Shown here piece by piece: positions 17,498 to 25,799 of a stretch of 64,000 nt of DNA (position 1 is its first letter; every line of letters begins with the position of its first letter). This DNA is from Sphingomonas populi (GTDB lineage Bacteria > Pseudomonadota > Alphaproteobacteria > Sphingomonadales > Sphingomonadaceae). Under the pieces are notes generated by a model. It saw nothing but the letters and a program-made list of their open reading frames with translations. It did not search any database and had not been told where the DNA came from. The translations under genes were made by a program, and so were the position numbers. The stretch lies in the NCBI RefSeq assembly GCF_004208535.1, contig NZ_SGIS01000015.1:43785-107784 (forward strand), written 5' to 3'.

Positions 17498-17950
17498 CGG
17501 TATCGCCCTGTTCAAACCATTTCTAAGGCGGACCGCGTTCCCGGTCCGTTCGAATCGGGGGCATGCCCCGATGCTATCATTGCGGGCGCTCGCCCGTGAG
17601 AACAAAATGAGGCCGCCCACGCGCAAAATGCCCGTGGCGACGGCTCTGTAATATGGGGTGCAAAGCCCGGCTCTACCAGTTCTTGGGTTCGCCCCCGAAC
17701 CTTACCCCTACAGATTGTGCCGGATCGCGCCCGACCGCAAGACGGTAAATGACAGAACGGGGACTCGGTTCGTCGCTATTTTGATTCGGTTCATGGCGCG
17801 GCGGGCGGTGCGGGAAGGCGCGACGCGTGGACTTCCGCCGCGTCCGCGAAACGCAAGGGAACAGACCCGGAATTCCACAGATATTTCTTCGTCCGGCGGG
17901 ATGTCATACATCCTGTGGCAAGCGGCAGCGCCTGCGGCTATTGTGCCGCG
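17498..17950. other. nrdA leader / divergent intergenic region, no gene
   Basis: No gene is visible. On the nrdA side three hairpins can form: CGGACC/GGTCCG at 17529-17548, ATCGGGG/CCCCGAT at 17554-17572 and CGGGCG/CGCCCG at 17583-17596. Further up are GGTTCG/CGAACC around 17685-17700 and a sequence on the minus strand, CACAATCTGTAG (17708-17719), that agrees with the NrdR-box core at 10 of 12 positions; a second, poorer match is at 17646-17661 but the spacing is not the usual one. Promoters for nrdA and the glutathione transferase should lie here. Confidence 0.5.
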
Positions 17951-18598
17951 ATGCTCGCACTGTTCGCCCATCCGCTGTCATCCTATTGCCAGAAAGTGCA
18001 GATCGCGCTGTACGAGCGGGGTTTGCCCTTCGAACACCGGCTGCTCGCGCCTGGCGAAGCGGAGAACGGCGCGACCTTCGCGGCGGCCTGGCCGATGGCG
18101 AAGATGCCGCTGTTGCTCGATGACGAGCGCGCGGTCGCCGAATCCTCGATCATCATCGAATATTGCGATCGGCTACCCTCCGGCGCGCCGCCGATGATCC
18201 CGAACGATCCCGCGACGGCGCTCGAAACACGCTTCATGGATCGCTGTTTCGACTGTTACGTGATGACGCCGATGCAGACGATCGTGTCCGAACGCATCCG
18301 CCCCAGCGGCCATCCTGACGCCTATGGCGTGGATCAGGCGCGTGCGGCGCTGGAGCGCGCCTATCACTGGCTCGACGTGACGCTGGCCGGGCGGGGTTGG
18401 GCGGCTGGTGACACGTTCGGCCTCGCCGACTGTGCGGCCGCGCCAGCGCTTTGGTATGCGCGCCATATCGTGCCGTTCGACAATCACGCGACGCTCGCCG
18501 CCTACCACGCCCGGCTCGAAGCGCGCCCCTCGGTCGCCCGCACCCGCGTCGAGGCGGCGCCGTATTGGACCATGTTCCCGTTTGCGGGCGGCGGGTAA
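17951..18598 (+). CDS. Glutathione S-transferase family protein
   Basis: 215 residues with the two-domain GST layout. The N-terminal thioredoxin-like part runs LALFAHPLSSYCQKVQIALYERGLPFE, then PMAKMPLLLDDERAVAESSIIIEYCD with the Glu-Ser pair that binds glutathione. The C-terminal helical part includes GDTFGLADCAAAPALWYA, the GST N-capping box. Likely a cytosolic detoxification enzyme; substrate not predictable. The ATG at 17951 is preferred over a GTG at 17915 since the fold starts directly after it. It converges with the cyclic-di-GMP protein. Confidence 0.88.
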   Translation: MLALFAHPLSSYCQKVQIALYERGLPFEHRLLAPGEAENGATFAAAWPMAKMPLLLDDERAVAESSIIIEYCDRLPSGAPPMIPNDPATALETRFMDRCFDCYVMTPMQTIVSERIRPSGHPDAYGVDQARAALERAYHWLDVTLAGRGWAAGDTFGLADCAAAPALWYARHIVPFDNHATLAAYHARLEARPSVARTRVEAAPYWTMFPFAGGG

Positions 18599-18614
18599 GC
18601 CGCGAAAGCCAAAG

Positions 18615-20792
18615 CTACCCGGTTTTGCGCGCCGGTTGTGCGGCCTGTCCCAGCCGCTCCATGTTGAAGGCGCTGTCGAACTCCACGCCAGCGCGGCCGT
18701 CGGTTGCCCAGCGCAGCTTGGCGGGGAACATCTCGTCCTCGATCAACTCGATCATCACGTCCATGCCCACCGCGTCGCCATCGATGTCGATTCCGTCGAT
18801 CATCGCGCCGCTCGGCGACATGTTGCGGATGCGAATCTCGCCGGTCGCCGCGCCGGCGCGGATGCGCGCGGTGCGAATCATCGCGTGGCGCACCGGGCGG
18901 CTCTTGCGGTGGCCCGAGGCGAGCGCCTGGCCACCCTGCGCGGCGAGGTGCGTGCGGACCTCGGCCGCGCGCACCGCCTTGCCGTACACCCAGCCCTGGA
19001 TGTGGCTGCAGCCAAGCTCGCGGATCAGCGCGATCTCGTCGTGCGTCTCGACGCCCTCGGCGGTCGTCTCCATGTCGAGCGCCTCGGCGAGCGTGACGAT
19101 CGCGCGGATGATCGCGGCGTTACGGTTGCCGGCGATAGCCGCGCCGCGCACGAAGCCCTGGTCGATCTTGATCTTGTCGAACGGCGCCTTCCTCAAATAG
19201 CCGAGCGACGAATAGCCGGTGCCGAAATCGTCGAGCGCGAGCCGCACGCCGATCGCCTTGAGCGTCTTGAACATCTGCTCGGACGCGGTGGTCTCGTCGA
19301 GGAACACGCCCTCGGTGATCTCCAGTTCGAGCCGCCCGGCCGCGATCCCCGCGCGCGCCAGTGCCGAGGTGACGATCGTCGGCAGCGCCGGATTGGCGAA
19401 CTGGATCGGCGAGACGTTGACCGCGACGCGCACGTCGCCCGGCCATGTCGCCGCCTCGATACAGGCGGTGCGCAACACCCATTCGCCGATCGCCTCGATC
19501 AGCCCGCAATCCTCCGCGACCGGCACGAATTCCGCGGGCGAGATCGCCCCGCGCGTCGGATGCTCCCAGCGCACCAGCGCCTCATACCCGACGATCCGCT
19601 CGCTCGCGGTACTCACCACCGGCTGATACGCGACATGGAACTGGTTGGAGGTGAGCGCCTGGCGCAGATCGTCCTCGATCTGCTTGCGGCTGCGCGCGCC
19701 GTCGAGCATCGCCGGCTTGAAGAAGCGGTGGATACCGCGTCCGTCACCTTTGGCGCCGTACAGTGCGAGGTCGGCGTTGCGCACCATCGTCTCCGCATCG
19801 GCGCCATCCTCGGGGGCGATCGCGATGCCGATCGAGCAGCCGATCGTGATCGCGGAGCCGTCGATCGAATACGGCTGCGACAGCGATTCGATAACGGTGC
19901 GCGCGATTCCGCTGAGCGCATCGCGGTCGGTGATTCCCGGCAGCACGACCTCGAACTCGTCCCCGCCGAGCCGCCCGACCAGCCCGCTGTCGCCGATCGC
20001 GCGCACCAGCCGCTGCGCGACCTGCTTGAGCAAAGCGTCGCCGGTCTGGTGGCCGAGCGTATCGTTGACCGCCTTGAACCGGTCGAGATCGAGCAGGAAC
20101 AGCGCCGTGCCGCGCCCGCCGAGCGCCTGCGACAGCGTCTGGTCGAGCCACTGCCGCATGCGCTGGCGATTGGCGAGGCCGGTGAGGCTGTCGAACGACG
20201 CCAGCCGCGCGATCTCGGCCTCGGCGCGGCGGCGTTCGGTCAGGTCGCTGCCGTTGCCGATGAAGCCCTGGAACGTGCCGTCGGCATCGCTGACCGGCCG
20301 CCCCGACATCGACCACCAGCGCTCCAGCTTGCCCGCCACCGCCGGCCGCACCGAATAGTTGGAGAAAGCGGTGCGCGAGGCGAGGTGGAAGGCGATCGTC
20401 CGCTCGGTCTCGGTCGCGTTGGTATCGACCCGGAACAGCGAGCGGATCGGCGCGCCGATCGCGGGCGTGTCGGCGGTATCGAGTTCGGCGGCGACCTTGG
20501 CGGAGAGATAGGTGACGTGGCCCTCGCTGTCGGTCTGCCAGAACCAGCCGGTGCCCTGTTCCTCGAACTCCCGCACCAGCCGCGCCGCGACCCGGTCGGC
20601 CGAGGCGGTCGCGGGCACCGCCGGTCGCTGCCGAGGTCGCGCGGTGAGAAACAGCAGCACCGCGACCCCGCCCACCAGCATCAGCGCAACGGGTGCGGCG
20701 CGCCAGTCGCGACTCGCCACCGCGACCGCCGTCGCGACCGCGACGCACAGACACAGGGCGGCCGTACGGATTGGGCTGAGCGATGGCATCAT
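18615..20792 (-). CDS. PAS-GGDEF-EAL-PilZ cyclic-di-GMP signalling protein
   Basis: 725 residues. Two N-terminal membrane helices (about 8-26 and 34-50) anchor a PAS domain (~75-190, GWFWQTDSEGHVTYLS). A diguanylate cyclase domain follows with an intact GGDEF motif (~276) and no RxxD inhibitory site directly before it. The EAL domain has YEALVRWEHP (~402), NVSPIQF, ELEITEG and DDFGTGYSSLGYL. The C-terminus (~634-715) looks like PilZ: RHAMIR as the RxxxR part, then NMSPSGAMI for the (D/N)xSxxG part. Both enzymatic motifs look intact, so it could make or degrade c-di-GMP, with the PilZ domain giving product feedback. That last point is inference. Confidence 0.88.
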   Translation of the reverse strand: MMPSLSPIRTAALCLCVAVATAVAVASRDWRAAPVALMLVGGVAVLLFLTARPRQRPAVPATASADRVAARLVREFEEQGTGWFWQTDSEGHVTYLSAKVAAELDTADTPAIGAPIRSLFRVDTNATETERTIAFHLASRTAFSNYSVRPAVAGKLERWWSMSGRPVSDADGTFQGFIGNGSDLTERRRAEAEIARLASFDSLTGLANRQRMRQWLDQTLSQALGGRGTALFLLDLDRFKAVNDTLGHQTGDALLKQVAQRLVRAIGDSGLVGRLGGDEFEVVLPGITDRDALSGIARTVIESLSQPYSIDGSAITIGCSIGIAIAPEDGADAETMVRNADLALYGAKGDGRGIHRFFKPAMLDGARSRKQIEDDLRQALTSNQFHVAYQPVVSTASERIVGYEALVRWEHPTRGAISPAEFVPVAEDCGLIEAIGEWVLRTACIEAATWPGDVRVAVNVSPIQFANPALPTIVTSALARAGIAAGRLELEITEGVFLDETTASEQMFKTLKAIGVRLALDDFGTGYSSLGYLRKAPFDKIKIDQGFVRGAAIAGNRNAAIIRAIVTLAEALDMETTAEGVETHDEIALIRELGCSHIQGWVYGKAVRAAEVRTHLAAQGGQALASGHRKSRPVRHAMIRTARIRAGAATGEIRIRNMSPSGAMIDGIDIDGDAVGMDVMIELIEDEMFPAKLRWATDGRAGVEFDSAFNMERLGQAAQPARKTG

Positions 20793-20968
20793 GCGGCGGA
20801 CCCTAGCCGCCGATCCTTGCCAATTGCTTGCCGGAACACGCCGTAAACGATTGCTCCGACAATTATCTCACTTGGCGCGGCGTTCACGCGGCTTCGGGCG
20901 CGGGACTTCCCCTTTCCGCGCGATGTGGTCTAGGTGCGGCCACCATTATATTCTTCGAGCGAGCAGCC

Positions 20969-22486
20969 ATGACCACCATCATCCGCGAAGCCGACCTGAT
21001 CGAGAGCGTCGCCGACGCGCTTCAGTTCATCTCTTACTATCACCCGATGGACTATATCCGCGCGCTGGGTGACGCCTATGAGGCCGAGCAGGGGCCGGCG
21101 GCGAAGGATGCGATCGCGCAGATCCTCACCAATTCGCGGATGTGCGCGGAGGGGCATCGGCCGATCTGTCAGGATACCGGCATCGTCAACGTGTTCGTGA
21201 AATGGGGCATGGACTGCCGCTTCGACGACACCAGCCGCTCGCTCCAGGAGATCGTCGACGAGGGCGTCCGCCTCGCCTATCTCAACCCCGAGAACAAATT
21301 GCGCGCCTCGGTGCTCGCCGATCCCGCCTTCACCCGCCGCAACACCAAGGACAACACGCCTTGCGTGCTCCATGTCGAGATGGTGCCGGGCGCCAAAGTG
21401 TCGGTCGATGTCGCGGCCAAGGGCGGCGGCAGCGAGAACAAATCGAAGTTCAAGATGATGAACCCGAGCGATTCGATCGTCGACTGGGTGGTCGAGATGC
21501 TGCCGCAGATGGGCGCGGGCTGGTGCCCGCCCGGTATGCTCGGCATCGGCATCGGCGGCACCGCCGAACATTGCGTGCTGCTCGCCAAGCAGGCGCTGAT
21601 GGAGCCGATCGACATGGGGCCGCTGAAGGCTCGCGGGGCCAAGACGGATATCGAGCGGCTGCGCATCGAGATTTTCGACAAGGTCAACGCGCTCGGCATC
21701 GGCGCGCAGGGGCTGGGCGGCCTCTCGACCATCCTCGACGTCAAGATCAAGGATGCACCGTGCCACGCCGCCGGCAAGCCGGTCGCGATGATCCCCAACT
21801 GCGCCGCCACCCGCCACGCGCACTTCACGCTCGACGGCTCCGGCCCGGCCTTCCTCGAAGCACCCAAGCTCGACGAATGGCCCAAGGTCGACTGGAAGCC
21901 CGATTCCGCCGCGATCCGCGTCAACCTCGACACGCTGACGCCCGAGGATGTGAAGGGCTGGAAGCAGGGCGACCGGCTGCTGCTCAACGGCAAGATGCTC
22001 ACCGGTCGCGACGCCGCGCACAAGCGGATCAAGGACATGCTCGACGCCGGCGAACCGCTGCCGGTCGAGTTCAAGGGCCGCGTGATCTATTATGTCGGCC
22101 CGGTCGATCCGGTCGGCGAGGAAGTCGTTGGCCCCGCTGGCCCGACCACCGCGACGCGGATGGACTCGTTCATGCGGATGATGCTCGATCAGGGTCTGCT
22201 CGCCTGTGTCGGCAAGGCCGAGCGCGGCGCCGATGCGACCAAGGCGATCGCCGAGAAGGAAAGCGCCTATCTGATGGCGGTCGGCGGCGCGGCTTATCTG
22301 GTCGCGCGCGCGATCAAGGGTTCGAAGGTGGTGGGCTTCGCCGATCTCGGCATGGAAGCGATCTACGAATTCGAGGTGCAGGATTTCCCGGTGACGGTCG
22401 CGGTCGATTCGACCGGCGCGAACGTGCATCAACTCGCGCCGCTGGTGTGGAAAGAGAAGATCGCGCGGGAGAAGCTGCTGGCGTGA
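20969..22486 (+). CDS. Fumarate hydratase, class I (iron-sulfur)
   Basis: 505-residue cytosolic TCA-cycle enzyme interconverting fumarate and malate. Both class I regions are present: the alpha-like part with GHRPICQDTGIVNVFVKWG, KDNTPCVLHVEMVPG and GIGIGGTAEHCVLLAKQALM, and the beta-like part with GKMLTGRDAAHKR, YVGPVDPVGEEVVGPAGPTTATRMD and GFADLGMEAIYEF. The conserved Cys residues of the 4Fe-4S cluster are in the PICQDTG, EHC and MIPNCAA segments. The ATG at 20969 gives the canonical N-terminus (TTIIREADLIES). Class I enzymes are oxygen-sensitive, which contrasts with the FumC type many aerobes prefer. The stop is 14 bases before the first 86-bp palindrome. Confidence 0.93.
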   Translation: MTTIIREADLIESVADALQFISYYHPMDYIRALGDAYEAEQGPAAKDAIAQILTNSRMCAEGHRPICQDTGIVNVFVKWGMDCRFDDTSRSLQEIVDEGVRLAYLNPENKLRASVLADPAFTRRNTKDNTPCVLHVEMVPGAKVSVDVAAKGGGSENKSKFKMMNPSDSIVDWVVEMLPQMGAGWCPPGMLGIGIGGTAEHCVLLAKQALMEPIDMGPLKARGAKTDIERLRIEIFDKVNALGIGAQGLGGLSTILDVKIKDAPCHAAGKPVAMIPNCAATRHAHFTLDGSGPAFLEAPKLDEWPKVDWKPDSAAIRVNLDTLTPEDVKGWKQGDRLLLNGKMLTGRDAAHKRIKDMLDAGEPLPVEFKGRVIYYVGPVDPVGEEVVGPAGPTTATRMDSFMRMMLDQGLLACVGKAERGADATKAIAEKESAYLMAVGGAAYLVARAIKGSKVVGFADLGMEAIYEFEVQDFPVTVAVDSTGANVHQLAPLVWKEKIAREKLLA

Positions 22487-22500
22487 GGTAGCCAAACACC

Positions 22501-22586
22501 GTCGCCCCGGCGAAGGCCGGGGCCGCCGCGTAATTTTGCGAACCGCGTGGCTAAAACGCAGCGGCCCCGGCCTTCGCCGGGGCGAC
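22501..22586. repeat. Family C palindromic element, copy 1
   Basis: 86 bases with two perfectly complementary 26-base arms. The left arm begins GTCGCCCCGGCGAAGG and the right arm ends CCTTCGCCGGGGCGAC; the centre holds GCGTAATTTTGCG. It lies between the fumarase gene and the GIY-YIG nuclease gene, ending 24 bases before that ATG. Other copies: 22898-22983, 29489-29576, 57942-58028. Confidence 0.9.
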
Positions 22587-22610
22587 GATATTTGCGACGG
22601 GGAGGGCGCG

Positions 22611-22895
22611 ATGGGCGGCTTCACGTACATCATGACCAACAAGCCGTTCGGCATCCTCTACATCGGCGTCACCTCGGACATCGCCCGCATTCAGGCGCAC
22701 CGCGAAAAGCGCGGCTCCGCCTTCGCGGCGAAATGGGATTGCACCCGGCTCGTGCTGATCGAACACCACGACCGCATCGAGGACGCGATCCTGCGCGAGA
22801 AGCGCCTGAAAGACTGGAATCGACTATGGAAATGCCGCCTGATCGCCGAAGCGAACCCCAATTGGGATGACCTCTGGGAAACGATCAACGCATAA
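22611..22895 (+). CDS. GIY-YIG nuclease domain protein (URI-like), bracketed by family C palindromes
   Basis: 94 residues, nearly all one GIY-YIG domain. The motif reads YIMTNKPFGILYIGVTSDI, followed by RIQAHREKRGSAFAAKWDCT, which holds the conserved Arg/His region, VLIEHHDRIEDAILREKRLK with the metal-binding Glu, and WKCRLIAEANPNWDDLW. This is the small bacterial family often called UPF0213/URI-like, of unknown biological role. A GGGAGG ribosome site precedes the ATG. The gene lies exactly between two 86-bp palindromic elements: copy 1 ends 24 bases before the start, copy 2 begins two bases after the stop. That cassette arrangement is the reason to suspect involvement in repeat mobility, which is inference. 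Confidence 0.9.
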   Translation: MGGFTYIMTNKPFGILYIGVTSDIARIQAHREKRGSAFAAKWDCTRLVLIEHHDRIEDAILREKRLKDWNRLWKCRLIAEANPNWDDLWETINA

Positions 22896-22897
22896 CC

Positions 22898-22983
22898 GTC
22901 GCCCCGGCGCAGGCCGGGGCCGCTGGGTAATTTGGCGATCCGGGTGGATAAAAACCCACGGCCCCGGGCAGCGCCGGGGCGAC
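22898..22983. repeat. Family C palindromic element, copy 2
   Basis: 86 bases, the same length as copy 1. Arms begin GTCGCCCCGGCGCAGG and end AGCGCCGGGGCGAC, with only two or three mismatches near the arm tips. The centre has GGGTAATTTGGCG. It starts two bases after the nuclease stop and ends nine bases before the EamA transporter start. Confidence 0.9.
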
Positions 22984-22991
22984 GCACTGGT

Positions 22992-23912
22992 ATGATCACC
23001 TCCCCCATCTGGCTCCCCGTCACCCTCGTCGCCGGCGCGATGCAGGCGTGGCGGACGGCGGTGCAGCGGCGGGTCGGCAAGTCGCTGTCGGTCAATGGCG
23101 CTGGCCTTGTGCGCTATCTGTACGGCCTGCCGTTCGCGCTCGTCATGCTCGCCGCCTATCACGCGCTCGCGGCACCCGGCGCGTGGCCGGCGCTCGGCGC
23201 GTATTTCTGGCCGTTCTGCCTCGCCGGCGCGGTCGGGCAGATCGTCGCGACCAATCTGCTGCTGATGGCATTCGACGAGGGCAATTTCGTCGTCGGCACC
23301 GCCTATTCGAAGACCGAGGCGGTGCAGGCGGCGCTGTTCTCGGCGGTGCTGCTCCACGATCATTTGAGCATCCTGAGCTGGGCCGGCATCGCGCTCGGCG
23401 TGGTCGGGGTGATGGTGCTGGCGAGCGGGGGGCGGGCGATGGCGCCGGCTGCGTTCGTGCGCGCGCTCGGCGAGCGCGCCGCGCTCTATGGCATCGCCTC
23501 GGGCACGGTGTTCGCGCTGGCGGTGATCGCGATCCGCCGCACCACCTTCGAGGTCGGCACGCCCGATCACATCCTCGCCGCGCTGGTGACATTGCTCGCG
23601 ACCGTCACCCTCCAGACTATCCTGCAAGGCGGCTATGTGCTGCTGCGCGAACGCGGCCAGATGACGCGCGTGCTGGCGAGCTGGCGCGTGTCGGGGCAGG
23701 TCGGGCTGCTCTCGTCGGTCGGCTCGGCGTGCTGGTTCACCGGCTTCGCCACCGCGCCGGTCGCGCTGGTGCGGATCGTCGGCCAGGTCGAGGTCGCCTT
23801 CACGATGGCGTTCGCGCATTTCTACCTTGGCGAGCGCATGGCGCGCAGCGAAGTGGCCGGGCTGCTGATCGTCGCGGTCGGCGTGGTGCTCGCGTTGTGG
23901 GGCGCACGCTGA
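22992..23912 (+). CDS. EamA/DMT family transporter
   Basis: 306-residue inner-membrane protein with ten hydrophobic helices arranged as two EamA repeats. Recognisable features are SPIWLPVTLVAGAMQAWRTA at the N-terminus, VVGTAYSKTEAVQAALFSAV, and AFTMAFAHFYLGERMARSE near the end of the second repeat, where this family has the conserved GE. Drug/metabolite exporters of this type move amino acids, nucleosides or other small molecules; the substrate here is unknown. ATG at 22992 is chosen because residues upstream in frame are translated repeat. Confidence 0.87.
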   Translation: MITSPIWLPVTLVAGAMQAWRTAVQRRVGKSLSVNGAGLVRYLYGLPFALVMLAAYHALAAPGAWPALGAYFWPFCLAGAVGQIVATNLLLMAFDEGNFVVGTAYSKTEAVQAALFSAVLLHDHLSILSWAGIALGVVGVMVLASGGRAMAPAAFVRALGERAALYGIASGTVFALAVIAIRRTTFEVGTPDHILAALVTLLATVTLQTILQGGYVLLRERGQMTRVLASWRVSGQVGLLSSVGSACWFTGFATAPVALVRIVGQVEVAFTMAFAHFYLGERMARSEVAGLLIVAVGVVLALWGAR

Positions 23913-23949
23913 GGCGACATTGCGGTTTCCCGGGCTTGCGTGACGTCGC

Positions 23950-25152
23950 GTGATCGCCCAACTGCACGACATGCGGCTTCTTCGTTTTCTCGCGGCGGCG
24001 GTCCTGTGGATCGTCGTGATAGTGTGCCTCGCGATCACGATCGTGCCGCGCTTCCTCGATGCGCTTTATTATCGCGGCGCCCCGAGCGCACATTTCGACG
24101 GCAAGCGCTTCGCCAATCCCGACGGCGACGACACGTTCGCGCCAGCCACCAAGCCCGGCGGCAAGCCCGGCCCGGCGCCGGGTGTCGGCATGATGGTCCG
24201 CTTCCTCACCGGCAGCGATGGCCGCCCCGCATGGCCCGATCACGTCGCCGTCCACCGTATCGCGCCGCCGCCGCGCGTCGCCGGCGATGCGATGCTCGCG
24301 ACGTGGGTCGGCCATGCGACAATGCTGGTGCAGACGCAGGGCCTCAACATCCTCACAGATCCGGTCTGGTCGGATCGCGCCGGTCCGCTCGGCTTCGGCC
24401 CGAAGCGTGTCGCCGAACCCGGCATCGCGTTCGGGAACCTGCCGAAGATCGACGTGGTGCTCATCAGCCACGATCATTACGACCACATGGATCTCGCCAC
24501 ACTGAAACGGCTGTGGGATCGCGATCACCCGCGCGTCATCACCAGCCTCGGCAACGACAGCGTGATCGGGCAGGCCGGCGTGCCGGCCATCGCGCGCGAC
24601 TGGGGCGGGCGGGTGCCGGTCAAGCCCGGCGTCGAGGTCATCGTCACGCGCAACCACCATTGGGGTAGCCGCTGGATCGCGGATCGCAACCGCGCCTTGT
24701 GGTCGAGCTTCGTGGTGCGGCTACCCGGCGGCAATCTGTTCTTCGCGGGCGACACCGGCGCGGGCGATCTGCGCTGGGCGGACGAGGCGGCGGCTTATGG
24801 TCCGGTGCGGCTGGCGCTGATCCCGATCGGCGCGTTCCGCTTCGTCGCCGGGCAGATGGCGTCCGGGAGCCACATTGGCCCGATCGACGCGGTCGAGGCG
24901 TATCGCCGGCTCGGCGCATCGACCGGCATCGGCGTGCATTGGGGCACCTTCCGCCTGTCCTACGAAGCCTATGACACGCCGCCGCGTCTGCTGGCGGCGG
25001 TGGAGGCATGTCGCGGCCTGAGCGGCTTCGGCACCGTAGCGCTCGGCCAGCCGGTACGCATCGCGCCTTACACGCCGCCGGTGGTGAAGCCGGTCACGCC
25101 GGCAGCGCAGGCGGCGTGCCTAGCCGCGCCAGCGGTGCGGGATTTGCCGTAG
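23950..25152 (+). CDS. MBL-fold hydrolase, NAPE-PLD/UlaG-like, membrane-anchored
   Basis: 400 residues with an N-terminal helix (LRFLAAAVLWIVVIVCLAIT) that should anchor or export it. The metallo-beta-lactamase fold is shown by WVGHATMLVQ, NILTDPVWSDRAGP, the metal-binding LISHDHYDHMD, FAGDTGAGD and GVHWGTFRLS. This arrangement is that of N-acyl-phosphatidylethanolamine phospholipase D-like hydrolases and UlaG-like enzymes, so a phospholipid or lactone substrate is possible. The start is GTG at 23950 or ATG at 23971; the shorter form keeps the whole signal anchor and no clear ribosome site decides. Confidence 0.85.
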   Translation: MIAQLHDMRLLRFLAAAVLWIVVIVCLAITIVPRFLDALYYRGAPSAHFDGKRFANPDGDDTFAPATKPGGKPGPAPGVGMMVRFLTGSDGRPAWPDHVAVHRIAPPPRVAGDAMLATWVGHATMLVQTQGLNILTDPVWSDRAGPLGFGPKRVAEPGIAFGNLPKIDVVLISHDHYDHMDLATLKRLWDRDHPRVITSLGNDSVIGQAGVPAIARDWGGRVPVKPGVEVIVTRNHHWGSRWIADRNRALWSSFVVRLPGGNLFFAGDTGAGDLRWADEAAAYGPVRLALIPIGAFRFVAGQMASGSHIGPIDAVEAYRRLGASTGIGVHWGTFRLSYEAYDTPPRLLAAVEACRGLSGFGTVALGQPVRIAPYTPPVVKPVTPAAQAACLAAPAVRDLP

Positions 25153-25228
25153 CGCTGGGCTCCGTCCGCCCTCGGCGTGACATCGAAACGTAGCGGCCTA
25201 CTCGCCTCAGCCGTGCCATAAAGGTCCC

Positions 25229-25315
25229 GTTCTCCCGCGAAAGCGTGAGCCCAGAGCCAAGCAAAACACCGATTGAAGCTCTTGGCGCTCTGGACTCCCG
25301 CTTTCGCGGGAGAAC
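25229..25315. repeat. Family E palindromic element, copy 1
   Basis: Arms begin GTTCTCCCGCGAAAGCGTGA and end CCGCTTTCGCGGGAGAAC, each followed inwards by CCAGAGCCAAG or its near-complement, about 33 bases per arm. It lies between converging genes (hydrolase and the small exported protein). The better-preserved copy is at 49131-49209; a reduced one is at 59738-59825. Confidence 0.85.
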
Positions 25316-25386
25316 AACAACGGGCTTTCGCACAGGCCTCGCGTCTGGGGTTGGCTGCACTGGCTCAATAGACCTCGGCCCGGCAG

Positions 25387-25418
25387 AAAAAAGCGCCGCC
25401 ACCCCAAGGCGACGGCGC
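25387..25418 (-). terminator. Rho-independent terminator of the small exported protein gene
   Basis: On the minus strand a GC stem (GCGCCG paired with CGGCGC, with inner pairs around TTGGGG) is followed by six T residues. It begins eight bases after the TAA of the gene at 25426. Confidence 0.8.
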
Positions 25419-25425
25419 CAAAGCC

Positions 25426-25698
25426 TTACCGGTAGCGCCAGCCGCCGTGCCAGCGGTGACGGTGCTGCCAATAACGCCGCCCGTCCCAATAGCCCCGGCC
25501 CGCATAATAGCGGTGGACCACCAGCGGCCCGCGCTCGACCACGACCGGACCCCGATCGACGAAGACCGGACCATTGGGGCGGCAATGGCCCCAGCGGTTG
25601 CGATGGCCACCGGGGCCGCAACCATCGCGCGCCTCGGCGCTCGATACGGACAGCATCGCGACTCCGATCGCAAATGCGGCGGCAAGACGTTTACGCAT
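25426..25698 (-). CDS. Small exported Arg/His/Tyr-rich protein
   Basis: 90 residues. A clear signal peptide (RKRLAAAFAIGVAMLSVSSAEA) precedes a mature part rich in Gly, Arg, Tyr, His and Trp, with GCGPGGHRNRWGHCRPNGP and a tail YWQHRHRWHGGWRYR. Two Cys residues in the GCGPGG...GHCRPN unit could form a disulfide. Many proteobacteria have such GCGPGxHR...GxC secreted proteins, of unknown function. ATG at 25698 is chosen because GAGGAGG lies immediately upstream; a GTG two codons earlier overlaps that site. A good terminator follows. Confidence 0.8.
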   Translation of the reverse strand: MRKRLAAAFAIGVAMLSVSSAEARDGCGPGGHRNRWGHCRPNGPVFVDRGPVVVERGPLVVHRYYAGRGYWDGRRYWQHRHRWHGGWRYR

Positions 25699-25799
25699 AC
25701 ACACCTCCTCATTCGGAGGCAGTGGAACGCGCGTCCGTTGCCCGAGTTCCGCCGGCTAACCCGATACGGACGCGCCCGATCGGACGCGGGCGGGGCGCC

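Noticed and set aside
17498..17950. Cobalamin riboswitch or other known riboswitch upstream of nrdA
   Set aside because: No B12-box-like sequence or class-specific core was seen, and the encoded enzyme is class I, which needs no B12.
18408..20846. 812-codon plus-strand frame opposite the GGDEF/EAL gene
   Set aside because: Another GC-driven shadow with repetitive Asp/Arg/His content and no recognisable domain.
22501..22983. CRISPR array
   Set aside because: Only two copies of a long palindrome, separated by a gene. No regular short spacers or cas genes anywhere in the window.
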